From: Deltaproteobacteria bacterium
GTDB lineage: Bacteria; Desulfobacterota; DSM-4660; Desulfatiglandales; B25-G16
Reading direction: 5' to 3'
DNA: 13,139 nucleotides
Assembly (NCBI GenBank): GCA_019308645.1
Contig: JAFDHR010000035.1
Coordinates: 1 to 13,139, forward strand
Shown here: positions 6,435 through 13,139 of the stretch, piece by piece
Numbering within the stretch: position 1 is the stretch's first letter
How the letters are laid out: every line of letters begins with the position of its first letter
The notes under the pieces: generated by a model
Told to the model about the DNA's origin: nothing
Seen by the model: the letters and a program-made list of their open reading frames with translations, nothing else
Databases searched by the model: none
Position numbers and translations under genes: made by a program

Positions 6435-8614
6435 AATCGTTCCCTTTTTCTCAAAATTTCTCGAGGCCTGCTTCCGTCAGATGGTCCAACAATTCCTTGT
6501 TTTTCCATAGCCTCAATCATCCTGGCAGCCCTGTTATACCCAACCCTGAGCTTTCGCTGAACAAACGAAATTGATGCCTGGCCTGTTTTCCAAACCAATT
6601 CTATGGCCTCTTCATATTTTTCATCTTTATCCCCTTCTACCTCTTCTGTCTCTTCCTCTGCGCTTATTTCAGCAGCGATCGAGCTGTCGTATTCTGGTTT
6701 CATATTCTTTTTTAGAAAAGAGGTAACCCTTTTGACCTCCTCTTCTGAGACATATGCGCCATGGATTCTGGTAAGTCGAGCTACACCAGGCGGTAAAAAC
6801 AACATATCCCCATCTCCTAAAAGATGTTCGGCCCCCATACTATCAAGAATTGTCCTTGAGTCCACTCTGGATGATACCTGAAAAGAAATCCTTGTAGGGA
6901 AATTGGCCTTAATAATGCCTGTTAAAACATCCACTGACGGTCTCTGGGTGGCAAGTATCATGTGTATCCCTGCAGCCCTTGCCATTTGTGCCAATCTTGT
7001 CAGAGATTCCTCCACCTCCCTGCTTGAGACCATCATGAGATCTGCCAGCTCATCAATTATGATAACAATATAGGGAAGATGCTCATCTATCTTTTTACTC
7101 ACATCTGGCTCAACTATCGCTTTCTCTTTTCCGACCTTCCGGTTATAGGCATCTATATTTCTTACACCTTTATCAGAGAGCAGCGTGTATCGCCTCTCCA
7201 TCTCATCAACAGCCCATCTGAGGGCCTTGGTTGCCTCTTTTGGAGAGTTTACTACTGGATGTAAGAGATGGGGAATGTCCTGATAGGGTGCAAGCTCTAT
7301 TCTTTTAGGATCAATCATGACAAAGCGGACCGTTTCCGGAGAGGCCTTGAACAGGATACTGTTTATCATGGCATTGATGGATACGCTCTTACCTGTTCCT
7401 GTAGCACCGGCAACTAAGAGATGCGGCATTTTAGTTAGATCCGTGATTACCGGTTGCCCTATTATGTCCATCCCTAAGGCAATCGTGAGTTTGTAGGAAG
7501 AATCCAAAAAAATCTGGCTTGATAAAATTTCTTTTAAGGTAACAAGTCTTCTTTTATTGTTTGGTATCTCTATCCCTATAGCTGATTTTCCCGGTATAGG
7601 TGCTACAATCCTGATGTTTGACGCCCTCAGATTGAGTGCAAGATCGTCTGCTAAGGATGACACCTTGCTTATTTTGACACCTGGAGCTGGCTTGAATTCA
7701 TACATTGTTATTACCGGGCCTGGTGTGATCTCAACCACCTCTCCCTCAACACCAAAATCTCTTAGCTTTCCTTCAACCCGGAGTGCATTCACTCTCAGGC
7801 TTTCTTTTTGGATTTCCTTATCCAATGATTTCGGGATCTCATCCAAAAGATCTAAAGGCGGGAGTTTGAAATCACCAGTTGTACTCATAAAAGGGAAAAA
7901 CTCTTGTGTTGGTTTGGCCGGTTTCTGTAAAGGGGCTTCTACAATAGTCATCTTCCTCTCTGTCGCCTTATGAGCCTTTTTGACTATTCTTTTCCTTTGT
8001 TTTGCCCTTCTCCTTCGTTCCGTGTACTTAACCCATTTTTCTTTTATATAGAGGGCAATATTAAAAAATACTAACCAGATTCTTTTAAATAGGTTAGTGA
8101 AAGAGAGCCGTGTAATGACCATAAGGGAGATAATAAAGATGGTGAGAAAAAGTGCACATGCCCCAAAATAGTTAAGTATCTCAATAGCCAAAGTAGCACT
8201 ATGCAACCCAACCAATCCCCCGCTAAACATTGCACCCCTATAATGTAATCCATCAGGGAGGTAAAGATGCAGTAAAGCAGAGAAAGACATAAGCAAGAGA
8301 ACGAGATTTATAGATAGCCAGATTACTTTAAAAGGGAACCTTCCCCTGAAAAAGGAAAACGATAGAAAAAGGAGAATAGCTATAAGCCAGAATGATGAAA
8401 GGCCAAGGATCAGGAAGAGACTACCACCCAGATGAGCACCAACAGTTCCAAATAGGTTTTTTGCCTGAAGCCCAGCCCCGGCTACCCTTCCCCAGAAAAG
8501 GGGGTCTTTGGGATAGTATGACAAGAGACTGCCGCCAAAGATAAGGGATAAGAGTAAAAAAATTACTCCCCATATCTCCTTTTTTACGGGATGCTTTGGC
8601 GCTGCTTTTGGCAT
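6431..8614 (-). CDS. ftsK: FtsK/SpoIIIE DNA translocase
   Basis: FtsK sits at the division septum and pumps chromosome ends apart, coupling segregation to division. The 727-residue protein is complete. It has an N-terminal membrane domain with about four helices (near 14-33, 58-87, 97-117 and 146-170), then a basic stretch (about 195-215) and a short linker. The motor follows, with Walker A GATGTGKS at 403-410, Walker B IVIIIDE near 516-522 and the LATQRPS motif at 554-560. The C-terminal gamma winged-helix domain (about 665-727, with SISFVQRKLRVGYNRAARMI) normally recognises KOPS-type sequences. The short linker puts it in the compact SpoIIIE-like size class and not that of the 1300-residue E. 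coli protein. The ATG at 8614 has AAGGA five bases upstream. lolA is cotranscribed behind it. Confidence 0.97.
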   Translation of the reverse strand: MPKAAPKHPVKKEIWGVIFLLLSLIFGGSLLSYYPKDPLFWGRVAGAGLQAKNLFGTVGAHLGGSLFLILGLSSFWLIAILLFLSFSFFRGRFPFKVIWLSINLVLLLMSFSALLHLYLPDGLHYRGAMFSGGLVGLHSATLAIEILNYFGACALFLTIFIISLMVITRLSFTNLFKRIWLVFFNIALYIKEKWVKYTERRRRAKQRKRIVKKAHKATERKMTIVEAPLQKPAKPTQEFFPFMSTTGDFKLPPLDLLDEIPKSLDKEIQKESLRVNALRVEGKLRDFGVEGEVVEITPGPVITMYEFKPAPGVKISKVSSLADDLALNLRASNIRIVAPIPGKSAIGIEIPNNKRRLVTLKEILSSQIFLDSSYKLTIALGMDIIGQPVITDLTKMPHLLVAGATGTGKSVSINAMINSILFKASPETVRFVMIDPKRIELAPYQDIPHLLHPVVNSPKEATKALRWAVDEMERRYTLLSDKGVRNIDAYNRKVGKEKAIVEPDVSKKIDEHLPYIVIIIDELADLMMVSSREVEESLTRLAQMARAAGIHMILATQRPSVDVLTGIIKANFPTRISFQVSSRVDSRTILDSMGAEHLLGDGDMLFLPPGVARLTRIHGAYVSEEEVKRVTSFLKKNMKPEYDSSIAAEISAEEETEEVEGDKDEKYEEAIELVWKTGQASISFVQRKLRVGYNRAARMIEAMEKQGIVGPSDGSRPREILRKRERL

Positions 8615-8741
8615 GGTATCCTTTTCTACCGTGACTTCATCAAGAAGGTCAGAAAATCGTATGTTATGTCATTGATCTTGTTATAAAATTATACTTCGGG
8701 CTTGTATACACTAATAATTATATATCAATTAATATCATATA

Positions 8742-8770
8742 TATCTAATTAATAACGGTACCAATGTCAA
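8742..8770 (-). promoter_or_regulatory. Possible promoter of ftsK-lolA
   Basis: On the minus strand a perfect TTGACA (8770-8765) is followed after 17 bases by TAGATA (8747-8742), about 130 bp upstream of ftsK. The -10 match is weak, but the surrounding sequence is very AT-rich. Confidence 0.4.
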
Positions 8771-9111
8771 GATAATTGATACGAGCTTATTCAGTAGATG
8801 CTGAAAATTAACAGGTTTTGGCTATAATAACAATATGTTAAAGAAATTTAGGGGAATTTTTTTATAAATTCACGATAGAGGAATAATGTCCCTTAATTAT
8901 CTGTAATAATCTGAGTGGTTCCCAGATAGTTGTTCAGGCAATAGCATATACCTTCGGTCTCATGATTTATTGCCAGCATATTTTATTTATTGCATAATTG
9001 TAAAAGGAAATTGGTTTTTCAGTAATATAAAATTGCATATAGGCAGTATAATTCGCTGTATAAAATTATAAACAACTTGTCTATATCTATTCATTCTATC
9101 GCAACATACTT

Positions 9112-9140
9112 TTGACATACTCTTTTCTGAAATATACAAT
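9112..9140 (+). promoter_or_regulatory. Probable promoter of the left toxin-antitoxin copy
   Basis: TTGACA (9112-9117) and TACAAT (9135-9140) are spaced by 17 bases, about 33 bp before the antitoxin ATG. Antitoxins of this family usually repress their own promoter, but no clear palindrome is visible here. Confidence 0.6.
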
Positions 9141-9172
9141 TCAAAGTGTAAACATTTATCGAGGAGATTATC

Positions 9173-9406
9173 ATGAAAGCAACGGCTAAAGACCTTAGAT
9201 TTCAATCTCGTGAATTATTAAACACCGTAAACAGAGGAGAAGAAGTAGTTATCACATATAGAGGTAAGCCTTGTGCGAAACTTGTGCCCTATCATAAAGA
9301 GAGAAAAGAGAATAAAAAAGATGAACTATTTGGTATCTGGAAAGACCATAAAGATATTCAAAATGTTGATGAATATGTAAGGAACTTGAGAAAAGGCAGG
9401 CCCTAA
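9173..9406 (+). CDS. Phd/YefM-family antitoxin, left copy (intact)
   Basis: The 77-residue protein matches the Phd/YefM antitoxin fold. The N-terminal DNA-binding part runs KATAKDLRFQSRELLNTVNRGEEVVITYRGKPCAKLVPY, with the typical pattern 'L...V..GE.V.IT.RGKP.A.LVP'. A charged, flexible C-terminal tail (about 45-77) normally wraps the toxin. In this family the antitoxin neutralises a toxin encoded immediately downstream and represses the shared promoter. The ATG at 9173 has GAGGAG seven bases upstream. The stop is one base before the toxin ATG. Its partner here is truncated, so this antitoxin may be an orphan, kept by chance or able to neutralise a related toxin elsewhere. A decayed second copy lies at 11880-12280. 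Confidence 0.9.
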   Translation: MKATAKDLRFQSRELLNTVNRGEEVVITYRGKPCAKLVPYHKERKENKKDELFGIWKDHKDIQNVDEYVRNLRKGRP

Positions 9407-9532
9407 AATGATTATCGATACAGATGTCCTTATTTGGTATATGAAAGGAAATGAAAAGACATACAAGGCTATTGAGATGGCCAATCATTTTTTCATATCA
9501 GTTGTTACCTATATGGAATTAGTAAAGGGGGA
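9213..9532 (+). repeat. Left direct repeat: TA segment flanking the reductase gene
   Basis: From antitoxin codon 14 to the toxin's second motif, this stretch matches 11880-12384 closely once the 207-bp insertion in the right copy is removed. I count roughly 15-20 differences over about 300 bases by eye. The match extends at least to GTTACCTA near 9510, where the right copy is interrupted. Confidence 0.85.
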
Positions 9533-9566
9533 ATATAGGATGTCCCGAAAGCGCTGGTCACAGTAA
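9408..9566 (+). pseudogene. Truncated PIN-domain (VapC-like) toxin, left copy
   Basis: The frame opens one base after the antitoxin stop and reads MIIDTDVLIWYMKGNEK, which is the first strand of a PIN ribonuclease with its catalytic aspartates. It continues through SVVTYMELVKG with the conserved Glu of the second motif. After residue 41 the sequence becomes unrelated (EYRMSRKRWSQ) and stops at 9564-9566, giving 52 residues against about 130 for the family. The missing half, with the ADALIGATA and TGNDKHY motifs, is seen in the right-hand copy near 12840-12925. PIN toxins of this type cleave tRNA or rRNA; this fragment should not. From the end of this remnant to 9713 I see only a small hairpin (GGCTC-AAAT-GAGCC near 9572) and no gene. 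Confidence 0.85.
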
Positions 9567-9713
9567 TAATAGGGCTCAAATGAGCCGTATACTCGCAGAA
9601 GCTTTATTGGCAACTGTCTGACATAATTACCTTTTTCGTTTTGACTCCGGAATCTGGGGTATATGGTACACCTTTTTAGATGGGAGAAAAAGGCAATATT
9701 CTAATCCATTTTT

Positions 9714-9853
9714 GATGAACTCGGAAAAAGTCATATTCGGTGAACCTGTCATTTCGACTACAAGGAGAAATCTTGTGTTTCAGCATGTTACATTGGTAAG
9801 ATTTCTCGCTTCGCTCGAAATGACATGTTGTTGAGACTTTTTACAAGACCATC
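9714..9853. repeat. 140-bp inverted-repeat element (MITE/REP-like)
   Basis: The ends are imperfect inverted repeats: GATGAACTCGGAAAAAGTC (9714-9732) against the reverse complement of 9835-9853, GATGGTCTTGTAAAAAGTC, 15 of 19 matching. Inside are two further perfect arm pairs: TGTCATTTCGA/TCGAAATGACA (9747-9757, 9815-9825) and GAGAAATCTT/AAGATTTCTC (9765-9774, 9798-9807). The whole unit could fold into one long hairpin. It has no ORF and lies between the truncated toxin and the reductase. It looks like a small non-autonomous dispersed repeat, and no target duplication is clear. Confidence 0.75.
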
Positions 9854-9858
9854 ATTGT

Positions 9859-9888
9859 TTGCTTTTTAATAAAACTTACATTTTTATA
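9859..9888 (+). promoter_or_regulatory. Weak candidate promoter of the reductase gene
   Basis: TTGCTT (9859-9864) and TTTATA (9883-9888) are spaced by 18 bases, just outside the 140-bp repeat and about 40 bp before the start. AT-richness makes chance matches likely. Confidence 0.3.
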
Positions 9889-9929
9889 TATCTCTAAAAC
9901 ATTTTATGAGAAGGAGGCATTTAGCTGAT

Positions 9930-11870
9930 ATGGCAAATACGAAATACGATGATTCACTTTCTATGTTGTTTTCTCCTATCAAAATTAGAGACATGACAGT
10001 AAAGAATAGGCTGGTTATGGCACCGATGGGCTCTTTTTATTCGACCCTCGATGGGGCCCTTCGGCAAGAATTTAAGGATTTAATCCTCGCCCGGGCTAAG
10101 GGAGGGGTCGGCATGATAATTTTGGGGGATGCTGGTTTCGGATTCACTTCGCTGGAGATCACAGTGGATTCGGATTTCCGAGATCGAATGGTGAAGGCAG
10201 CAAGGGAACTGGTACACGAAGTCCACGACTATGGTGTCAGGATCGGCGTTCAGTTAAACCATACGGGCCGTCAAATTGATGTACCCCTTCAAGGGTATCA
10301 ACTAATAGGACCTTCTCCCATCCCATGGTCGAAACGCGTCGGGGTGCCCAAAGAGCTTACTGTTGATGAAATCGAACAACTCATCGAAAGGTATGTTGAT
10401 GCGACGGAGAGGATCAAAGATGCTGGCTTTGATTTCGTGGATGTGAAGTCTTGTCATGGTTATTTGCTGAGCAGTTTTATCTCACCCCACAGCAATCGCC
10501 GAAAAGACCGATATGGCGGAGATATTAAAGGAAGGGCTGGGTTTACCCTTGAGATTATTAGACGTATCAGGCAAAAGCTTCAAAAGGACTTACTGATTTG
10601 TTGCCGTTTCAATGGGACTGACCATGTGAATGGTGGTTTAAGCTTGGATGAATCCAAAAAGTTCGCCAGTCTCCTGGTAGAGCAAGGCGTGGATTTCCTC
10701 AGCATCACCGCTGGAGTCCATGGATCATACCCCGTTATCATTCCGCCATACTACGTTCCTCAAGGATGCTATCTTCAGCTATCCGAGGCTATCAAGCGCA
10801 CTGTGAACGTACCCGTAATAACAGTGGGCAGAATCAAGGATCCGAGAATGGCTGAAGAGATCCTCGAATCAGGAAAGGCAGATATGGTGGCTATGGCGCG
10901 AGCACTGCTCGCCGACCCTGATCTACCTGTAAAAGCGCAGCGGGGTGCCTTCGATGAGATACGTTATTGTATCGGGTGTAATGAAGGCTGCCAAGATAAA
11001 ATAGGGGGGCTTGAGACCACGTGCCTGGTGAACCCAGCTGCGGGAAGAGAGAAAGAAATGGCCATTGAAACTGCCGCAAATCCGAAGAGGATAATGGTAA
11101 TCGGTGGTGGGTTGGCAGGCATGGTCTTAGCTAAAAACGCATCAATAAGGGGTCATGAGGTAATCCTCTACGAGGAGAAAGACAGACTAGGGGGTCAATG
11201 GCAATTGGCCTGCATACCGCCGTGCAAGGAAGAGTTCGCAGACTATTTGAACTACTTGATTGCCCAACTCAAAAAGCTGGGAGTTACACTCATTTTAGAT
11301 ATGAGAGCCACACCCGAAATCGTAAAGAAGGAGAGCCCCGATATTGTCGTGATTGCAACTGGTGCCATTCCACTAAAGCCACAGCTCCCTGGGGTTGATC
11401 GAGAGAACGTGTTTACAGCTTGGGATGTGCTCGATGGTAGTGTGGATAGTGGAGACAATGTGGTAGTCATAGGTGGCAATGCCCTTGGCCTGGAGACAGC
11501 CGATTTCTTGGCGACTCGGGGAAAGAACGTAGAGGTAGTTGAAGCATTAACACACATTGGTAGAGATCTTGGACCTACGGTAAGGTGGCATTTGCGGCAC
11601 AGGCTAACAGAGCTGGGTGTCTCAATACTGACCTCTACTAAAGTTGTGGAGATAACTCATAATGGTGTCCAGTTGGTTAACGCTGAGGACAAATCGATAT
11701 ATAAGCATTTTGAAACCATAATACTTGCAATAGGCTCGGTGAGCAGAAACGAGCTTATCGATGAAGTGAAGGGGATAGTAAGCGAAGTGTATGTGATCGG
11801 GGACGCCTTAAGACCACAAAATGCACTTTTTGCCATACGGGAGGGAGCTGAGCTGGGAAGGAAAATATAA
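9930..11870 (+). CDS. Old Yellow Enzyme-type FMN/Fe-S/FAD reductase (2,4-dienoyl-CoA reductase / 2-enoate reductase family)
   Basis: The 646-residue protein has the architecture of FadH and 2-enoate reductases. It has an FMN TIM barrel (about 10-340), then the [4Fe-4S] cysteines in CIGCNEGC plus a fourth in TTCLVNP (347, 350, 354, 365). A C-terminal FAD/NAD(P) region follows, with GGGLAG (392-397) and GGNALG (515-520). The HGYLL stretch holds the tyrosine (178) at the place of the FadH catalytic Tyr, and SITAGVHG holds a histidine (264) that could match the active-site His. Family members reduce C=C bonds of unsaturated acyl-CoAs or enoates; the substrate here is undetermined. The ATG at 9930 follows AGAAGGAGG by about 12 bases. 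An upstream ATG at 9906 would place that site inside the gene. It is bracketed by two partial toxin-antitoxin copies. Confidence 0.92.
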   Translation: MANTKYDDSLSMLFSPIKIRDMTVKNRLVMAPMGSFYSTLDGALRQEFKDLILARAKGGVGMIILGDAGFGFTSLEITVDSDFRDRMVKAARELVHEVHDYGVRIGVQLNHTGRQIDVPLQGYQLIGPSPIPWSKRVGVPKELTVDEIEQLIERYVDATERIKDAGFDFVDVKSCHGYLLSSFISPHSNRRKDRYGGDIKGRAGFTLEIIRRIRQKLQKDLLICCRFNGTDHVNGGLSLDESKKFASLLVEQGVDFLSITAGVHGSYPVIIPPYYVPQGCYLQLSEAIKRTVNVPVITVGRIKDPRMAEEILESGKADMVAMARALLADPDLPVKAQRGAFDEIRYCIGCNEGCQDKIGGLETTCLVNPAAGREKEMAIETAANPKRIMVIGGGLAGMVLAKNASIRGHEVILYEEKDRLGGQWQLACIPPCKEEFADYLNYLIAQLKKLGVTLILDMRATPEIVKKESPDIVVIATGAIPLKPQLPGVDRENVFTAWDVLDGSVDSGDNVVVIGGNALGLETADFLATRGKNVEVVEALTHIGRDLGPTVRWHLRHRLTELGVSILTSTKVVEITHNGVQLVNAEDKSIYKHFETIILAIGSVSRNELIDEVKGIVSEVYVIGDALRPQNALFAIREGAELGRKI

Positions 11871-11881
11871 ATTCAGGGTAA

Positions 11882-12280
11882 TTATTAAACACCGTAAGCA
11901 GAGGAGAAGAAGTAGTTATCACATACAGGGGTAAGCCTTGTGCGAAACTTGTGCCCTATCATAAAGAGAGAAAAGAGAATGAAGCTCCCCGCAGCAAGCT
12001 GCAGGGTATCAAAGCGGAATTGCGCCGAAGCCAACCCGCCTTTCCATCCTCCGTAGCAGGCTACTGCGGAGGACGGGCGCTCTTGCAGCTACGGCGCGGT
12101 TCACCTCGCCATCTGTGTCGTGCCAAAGCTTTAGCGACGGCAGATCATCCCTGTAGCAAGCTACAGGGTATTCTGGCGAAGGCGAATAAAAAAGATGAAC
12201 TATTTGGTATCTGGAGAGACCATAAAGATATTCAAAATATTGATGAATATGTAAGGAATTTGAGAAAAGGCAGGCCCTAA
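11882..12280 (+). pseudogene. Phd/YefM antitoxin, right copy (5'-truncated, with in-frame insertion)
   Basis: The frame runs LLNTVSRGEEVVITYRGKPC through KLVPYHKERKEN, then 69 foreign codons, then NKKDELFGIWRDHKDIQNID and EYVRNLRKGRP to the stop at 12278-12280. The first 14 codons, the start and the promoter of the left copy are absent, and an in-frame TAA sits directly before the first surviving codon. Translation could start only at an internal GTG (11951), which would omit most of the DNA-binding domain. Remarkably, the 207-bp insertion keeps the frame open. The native parts differ from the intact copy at few residues, so decay is not very old or the copy was constrained for a time. Confidence 0.85.
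11981..12187 (+). mobile_element. 207-bp GC-rich palindromic element inserted in frame in the antitoxin
   Basis: Comparison with the intact copy defines the insertion exactly: GAGAAT, insert, AAAAAAGATG. It is 207 bp, or 69 codons, and is bounded by a 4-bp direct repeat GAAT (11977-11980, 12184-12187). Its ends carry related hairpins: CCCCGCAG-CAAG-CTGCAGGG on the left (about 11986-12005) and CCCTGTAG-CAAG-CTACAGGG on the right (about 12150-12169). A central hairpin has TCCTCCG/CGGAGGA arms (about 12048-12075). It is far richer in GC than its surroundings and has no stop codon in the host gene's frame. It resembles, in behaviour, the palindromic elements that insert in frame in rickettsial genes. 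No relationship by sequence is claimed. Confidence 0.75.
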
Positions 12281-12281
12281 A

Positions 12282-12996
12282 ATGATTATGGATACAGATG
12301 TCCTCATTTGGTACATAAAAGGAAATGAAAAGGCATATAAGGCTATTGAGATGGCCGATGATTTTTATATATAGTTGTTACCTAGTGTCTGAACGAAAAC
12401 CTCGAAACATAGTTTTCAAGTTTTGGCCTTAAATCTTCAAAGCTTTGAAATTGCTTTATTTTTTAATCCCTGGCCCAGACCTGGTTTCCCGGGACAAGAA
12501 CAACGGATAGCTCTATAAACTAAATATCTGGGCGCCAGCTTCGAACCTAATAAGTCGCACCCCTGGCCCAGACCTGGCATGCAATGCTTAGGCTGTATTG
12601 CCAGGACTTATAAATAATATAGAAATTGCAATATTTGCCAGGCAAGTCGCGCCAGGGCAGGCAGGGCAGGCCAAAATCCGCAGGCGGGTAAAATCCAAAA
12701 TCGTGCCTGAACTGGCTTTTCGTTCAGGCACTAAATAGTCTCCGTAAGTCTATCCATTCCTGGATGCTAAAGTACTGTATATCTCCGAAGAGATATCTTC
12801 CAAGTCCCTGTTCTATATTGAACAACATTTCTTAAGCCGTTCTTTGCAATTAGCTGACGCATTAATTGGCGCCACAGCCCTAACATATGGTTTGCCAATT
12901 CTTACTGGGAATGATAAGCATTACAGAACGGTAAAAGATATTCAAATTACAAAATTTCATCCAGGAGGTCATAGAGATCAGAAATTTACAAACTGA
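12282..12996 (+). pseudogene. PIN-domain (VapC-like) toxin, right copy (frameshifted and interrupted)
   Basis: The 5' part reads MIMDTDVLIWYIKGNEKAYK and then AIEMADDFYI. A one-base loss relative to the left copy (near 12365) brings a stop. The original frame can be followed to GTTACCTA at 12384, where a 347-bp element interrupts it. After the element come NSLRK-like codons (about 12735-12747). A change of frame follows, and then a clean C-terminal half from 12748 to the stop at 12994-12996: FLDAKVLYISEEIS, SLQLADALIGATA and LPILTGNDKHYRTV. These carry the third and fourth acidic positions of a PIN nuclease. About 12-15 residues between VVTY and NSLRK are missing, so a small deletion accompanied the insertion. 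With three lesions and a missing segment it cannot make toxin. The C-terminal half alone has no ribosome binding site. Confidence 0.85.
12385..12731. mobile_element. 347-bp non-coding MITE-like element with terminal inverted repeats
   Basis: The left end GTGTCTGAACGAAAA (12385-12399) is the near-exact inverse of the right end TTTTCGTTCAGGCAC (12717-12731), differing at one base, and each is next to TA. The right end is itself a hairpin: GTGCCTGAAC (12703-12712), a 9-base loop, GTTCAGGCAC (12722-12731). Inside, CCCTGGCCCAGACCTGG occurs twice (12468-12484 and 12561-12577). No ORF long enough for a transposase is present, so it would need one supplied from elsewhere. A TA target duplication would suit IS630/Tc1-type transposases. 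However, some toxin sequence next to the right end is missing, so the duplication is unproved. Confidence 0.75.
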
Positions 12997-13056
12997 TAAT
13001 TGAACGTCTAAAAAAACTGATATTTCCCCTCCCCTCGTGCTGACATTGAGACACAC

Positions 13057-13085
13057 TTGACACCGTGGGTTTTTTGATTTATTAT
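13057..13085 (+). promoter_or_regulatory. Strong sigma-70-like promoter near the window's right edge
   Basis: TTGACA (13057-13062) and TATTAT (13080-13085) are spaced by exactly 17 bases, with only one mismatch to consensus. It reads rightward out of the window, toward the ribosome binding site at 13122. Confidence 0.7.
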
Positions 13086-13121
13086 AGGGGGTATGCTGGT
13101 ATGTGGTCAATATTTTAATTT

Positions 13122-13139
13122 GGAGGTGATAAGTCGAAT
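13122..13139 (+). promoter_or_regulatory. Ribosome binding site of a gene starting at the window edge
   Basis: GGAGGTG (13122-13128) is followed by nine bases and then the final two bases AT. If the next base is G, an ATG begins at 13138 with ideal spacing. Nothing of the protein is visible. Confidence 0.5.

Larger units (their letters stand above)
8615..9172. other. AT-rich spacer between divergent ftsK and antitoxin genes
   Basis: These 558 bases separate the minus-strand block from the plus-strand accessory region. Apart from the two promoters listed, I see no credible gene. The open frames are short and lack ribosome binding sites. A weak inverted pair GGCAATA/TATTGCC near 8938-8970 encloses a small ACCTTCGGT hairpin of unknown meaning. 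Confidence 0.6.
11880..12384 (+). repeat. Right direct repeat: TA segment flanking the reductase gene
   Basis: This is the second copy of the segment at 9213-9532. It begins abruptly nine bases after the reductase stop codon, at antitoxin codon 14, and is interrupted by the 207-bp element at 11981-12187. It ends at GTTACCTA, where the 347-bp element begins. Confidence 0.85.

Noticed and set aside
7557..7973. 138-codon plus-strand open frame
   Set aside because: It is an antisense shadow of the well-conserved ftsK motor region.
8987..9205. 72-codon minus-strand open frame overlapping the antitoxin start
   Set aside because: AT-rich spacer read in reverse, with no ribosome binding site and unlikely composition. 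It conflicts with the antitoxin's promoter and start.
11951..12280. 109-codon open frame taken as a functional novel protein
   Set aside because: It starts at a GTG inside the antitoxin and consists of antitoxin sequence interrupted by the 207-bp element. There is no ribosome binding site, and the DNA-binding part is mostly missing.
12385..12731. CRISPR-like or regulatory RNA reading of the repeats in this stretch
   Set aside because: There are only two copies of one internal repeat with no regular spacers. The terminal inverted repeats and the interruption of a toxin gene fit a small transposable element better.
12880..13110. 76-codon minus-strand open frame at the right end
   Set aside because: It is antisense to the toxin C-terminal remnant, whose plus-strand reading matches PIN-domain motifs clearly.

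Overview
The window looks like part of the chromosome of an anaerobic, Gram-negative, Desulfobacterota-like (deltaproteobacterial) bacterium. This is an inference from gene content: a phasin/patatin/UbiB-kinase cluster, ftsK followed directly by lolA (which implies an outer membrane), a radical SAM enzyme and an FMN/Fe-S/FAD enoate-type reductase. There are no rRNA or tRNA genes and no CRISPR array.

The left two thirds (about 120-8614) is read entirely from the minus strand as three units. In order of transcription they are: ftsK (DNA translocase) overlapping lolA (lipoprotein carrier) by GTGA; a TetR-type repressor followed by a radical SAM protein; and a small phasin, a patatin-like lipase and a UbiB/ABC1-type kinase. 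The kinase is not intact. Its conserved parts all survive, but two internal deletions, each with a change of frame, split it into three segments. A small frameshifted ORF remnant lies between the radical SAM gene and the phasin.

The right third (about 8615-13139) is different: AT-rich spacer, plus-strand genes and many repeats. A type II toxin-antitoxin pair (Phd/YefM antitoxin, PIN toxin) occurs twice as direct repeats on either side of an Old Yellow Enzyme-type reductase of the FadH family. The left copy has its promoter, start and a whole antitoxin, but its toxin stops after about 40 native residues. The right copy has lost its promoter and the first 14 antitoxin codons but keeps the 3' half of the toxin. 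The right copy has also taken two insertions. One is a 207-bp GC-rich palindromic element that keeps the antitoxin frame open through exactly 69 codons. The other is a 347-bp non-coding MITE-like element with inverted ends, inside the toxin. A third, 140-bp inverted-repeat element lies between the left toxin fragment and the reductase.

I see no wholly new multi-gene system. The most notable part is this repeat-rich reductase/toxin-antitoxin segment: a metabolic gene bracketed by partial TA copies that are complementary in what they have lost, as single-crossover integration of a circle would leave, and later used as a landing site by small non-autonomous elements. The window ends with a strong promoter and ribosome binding site for a gene that probably starts at its last two bases.
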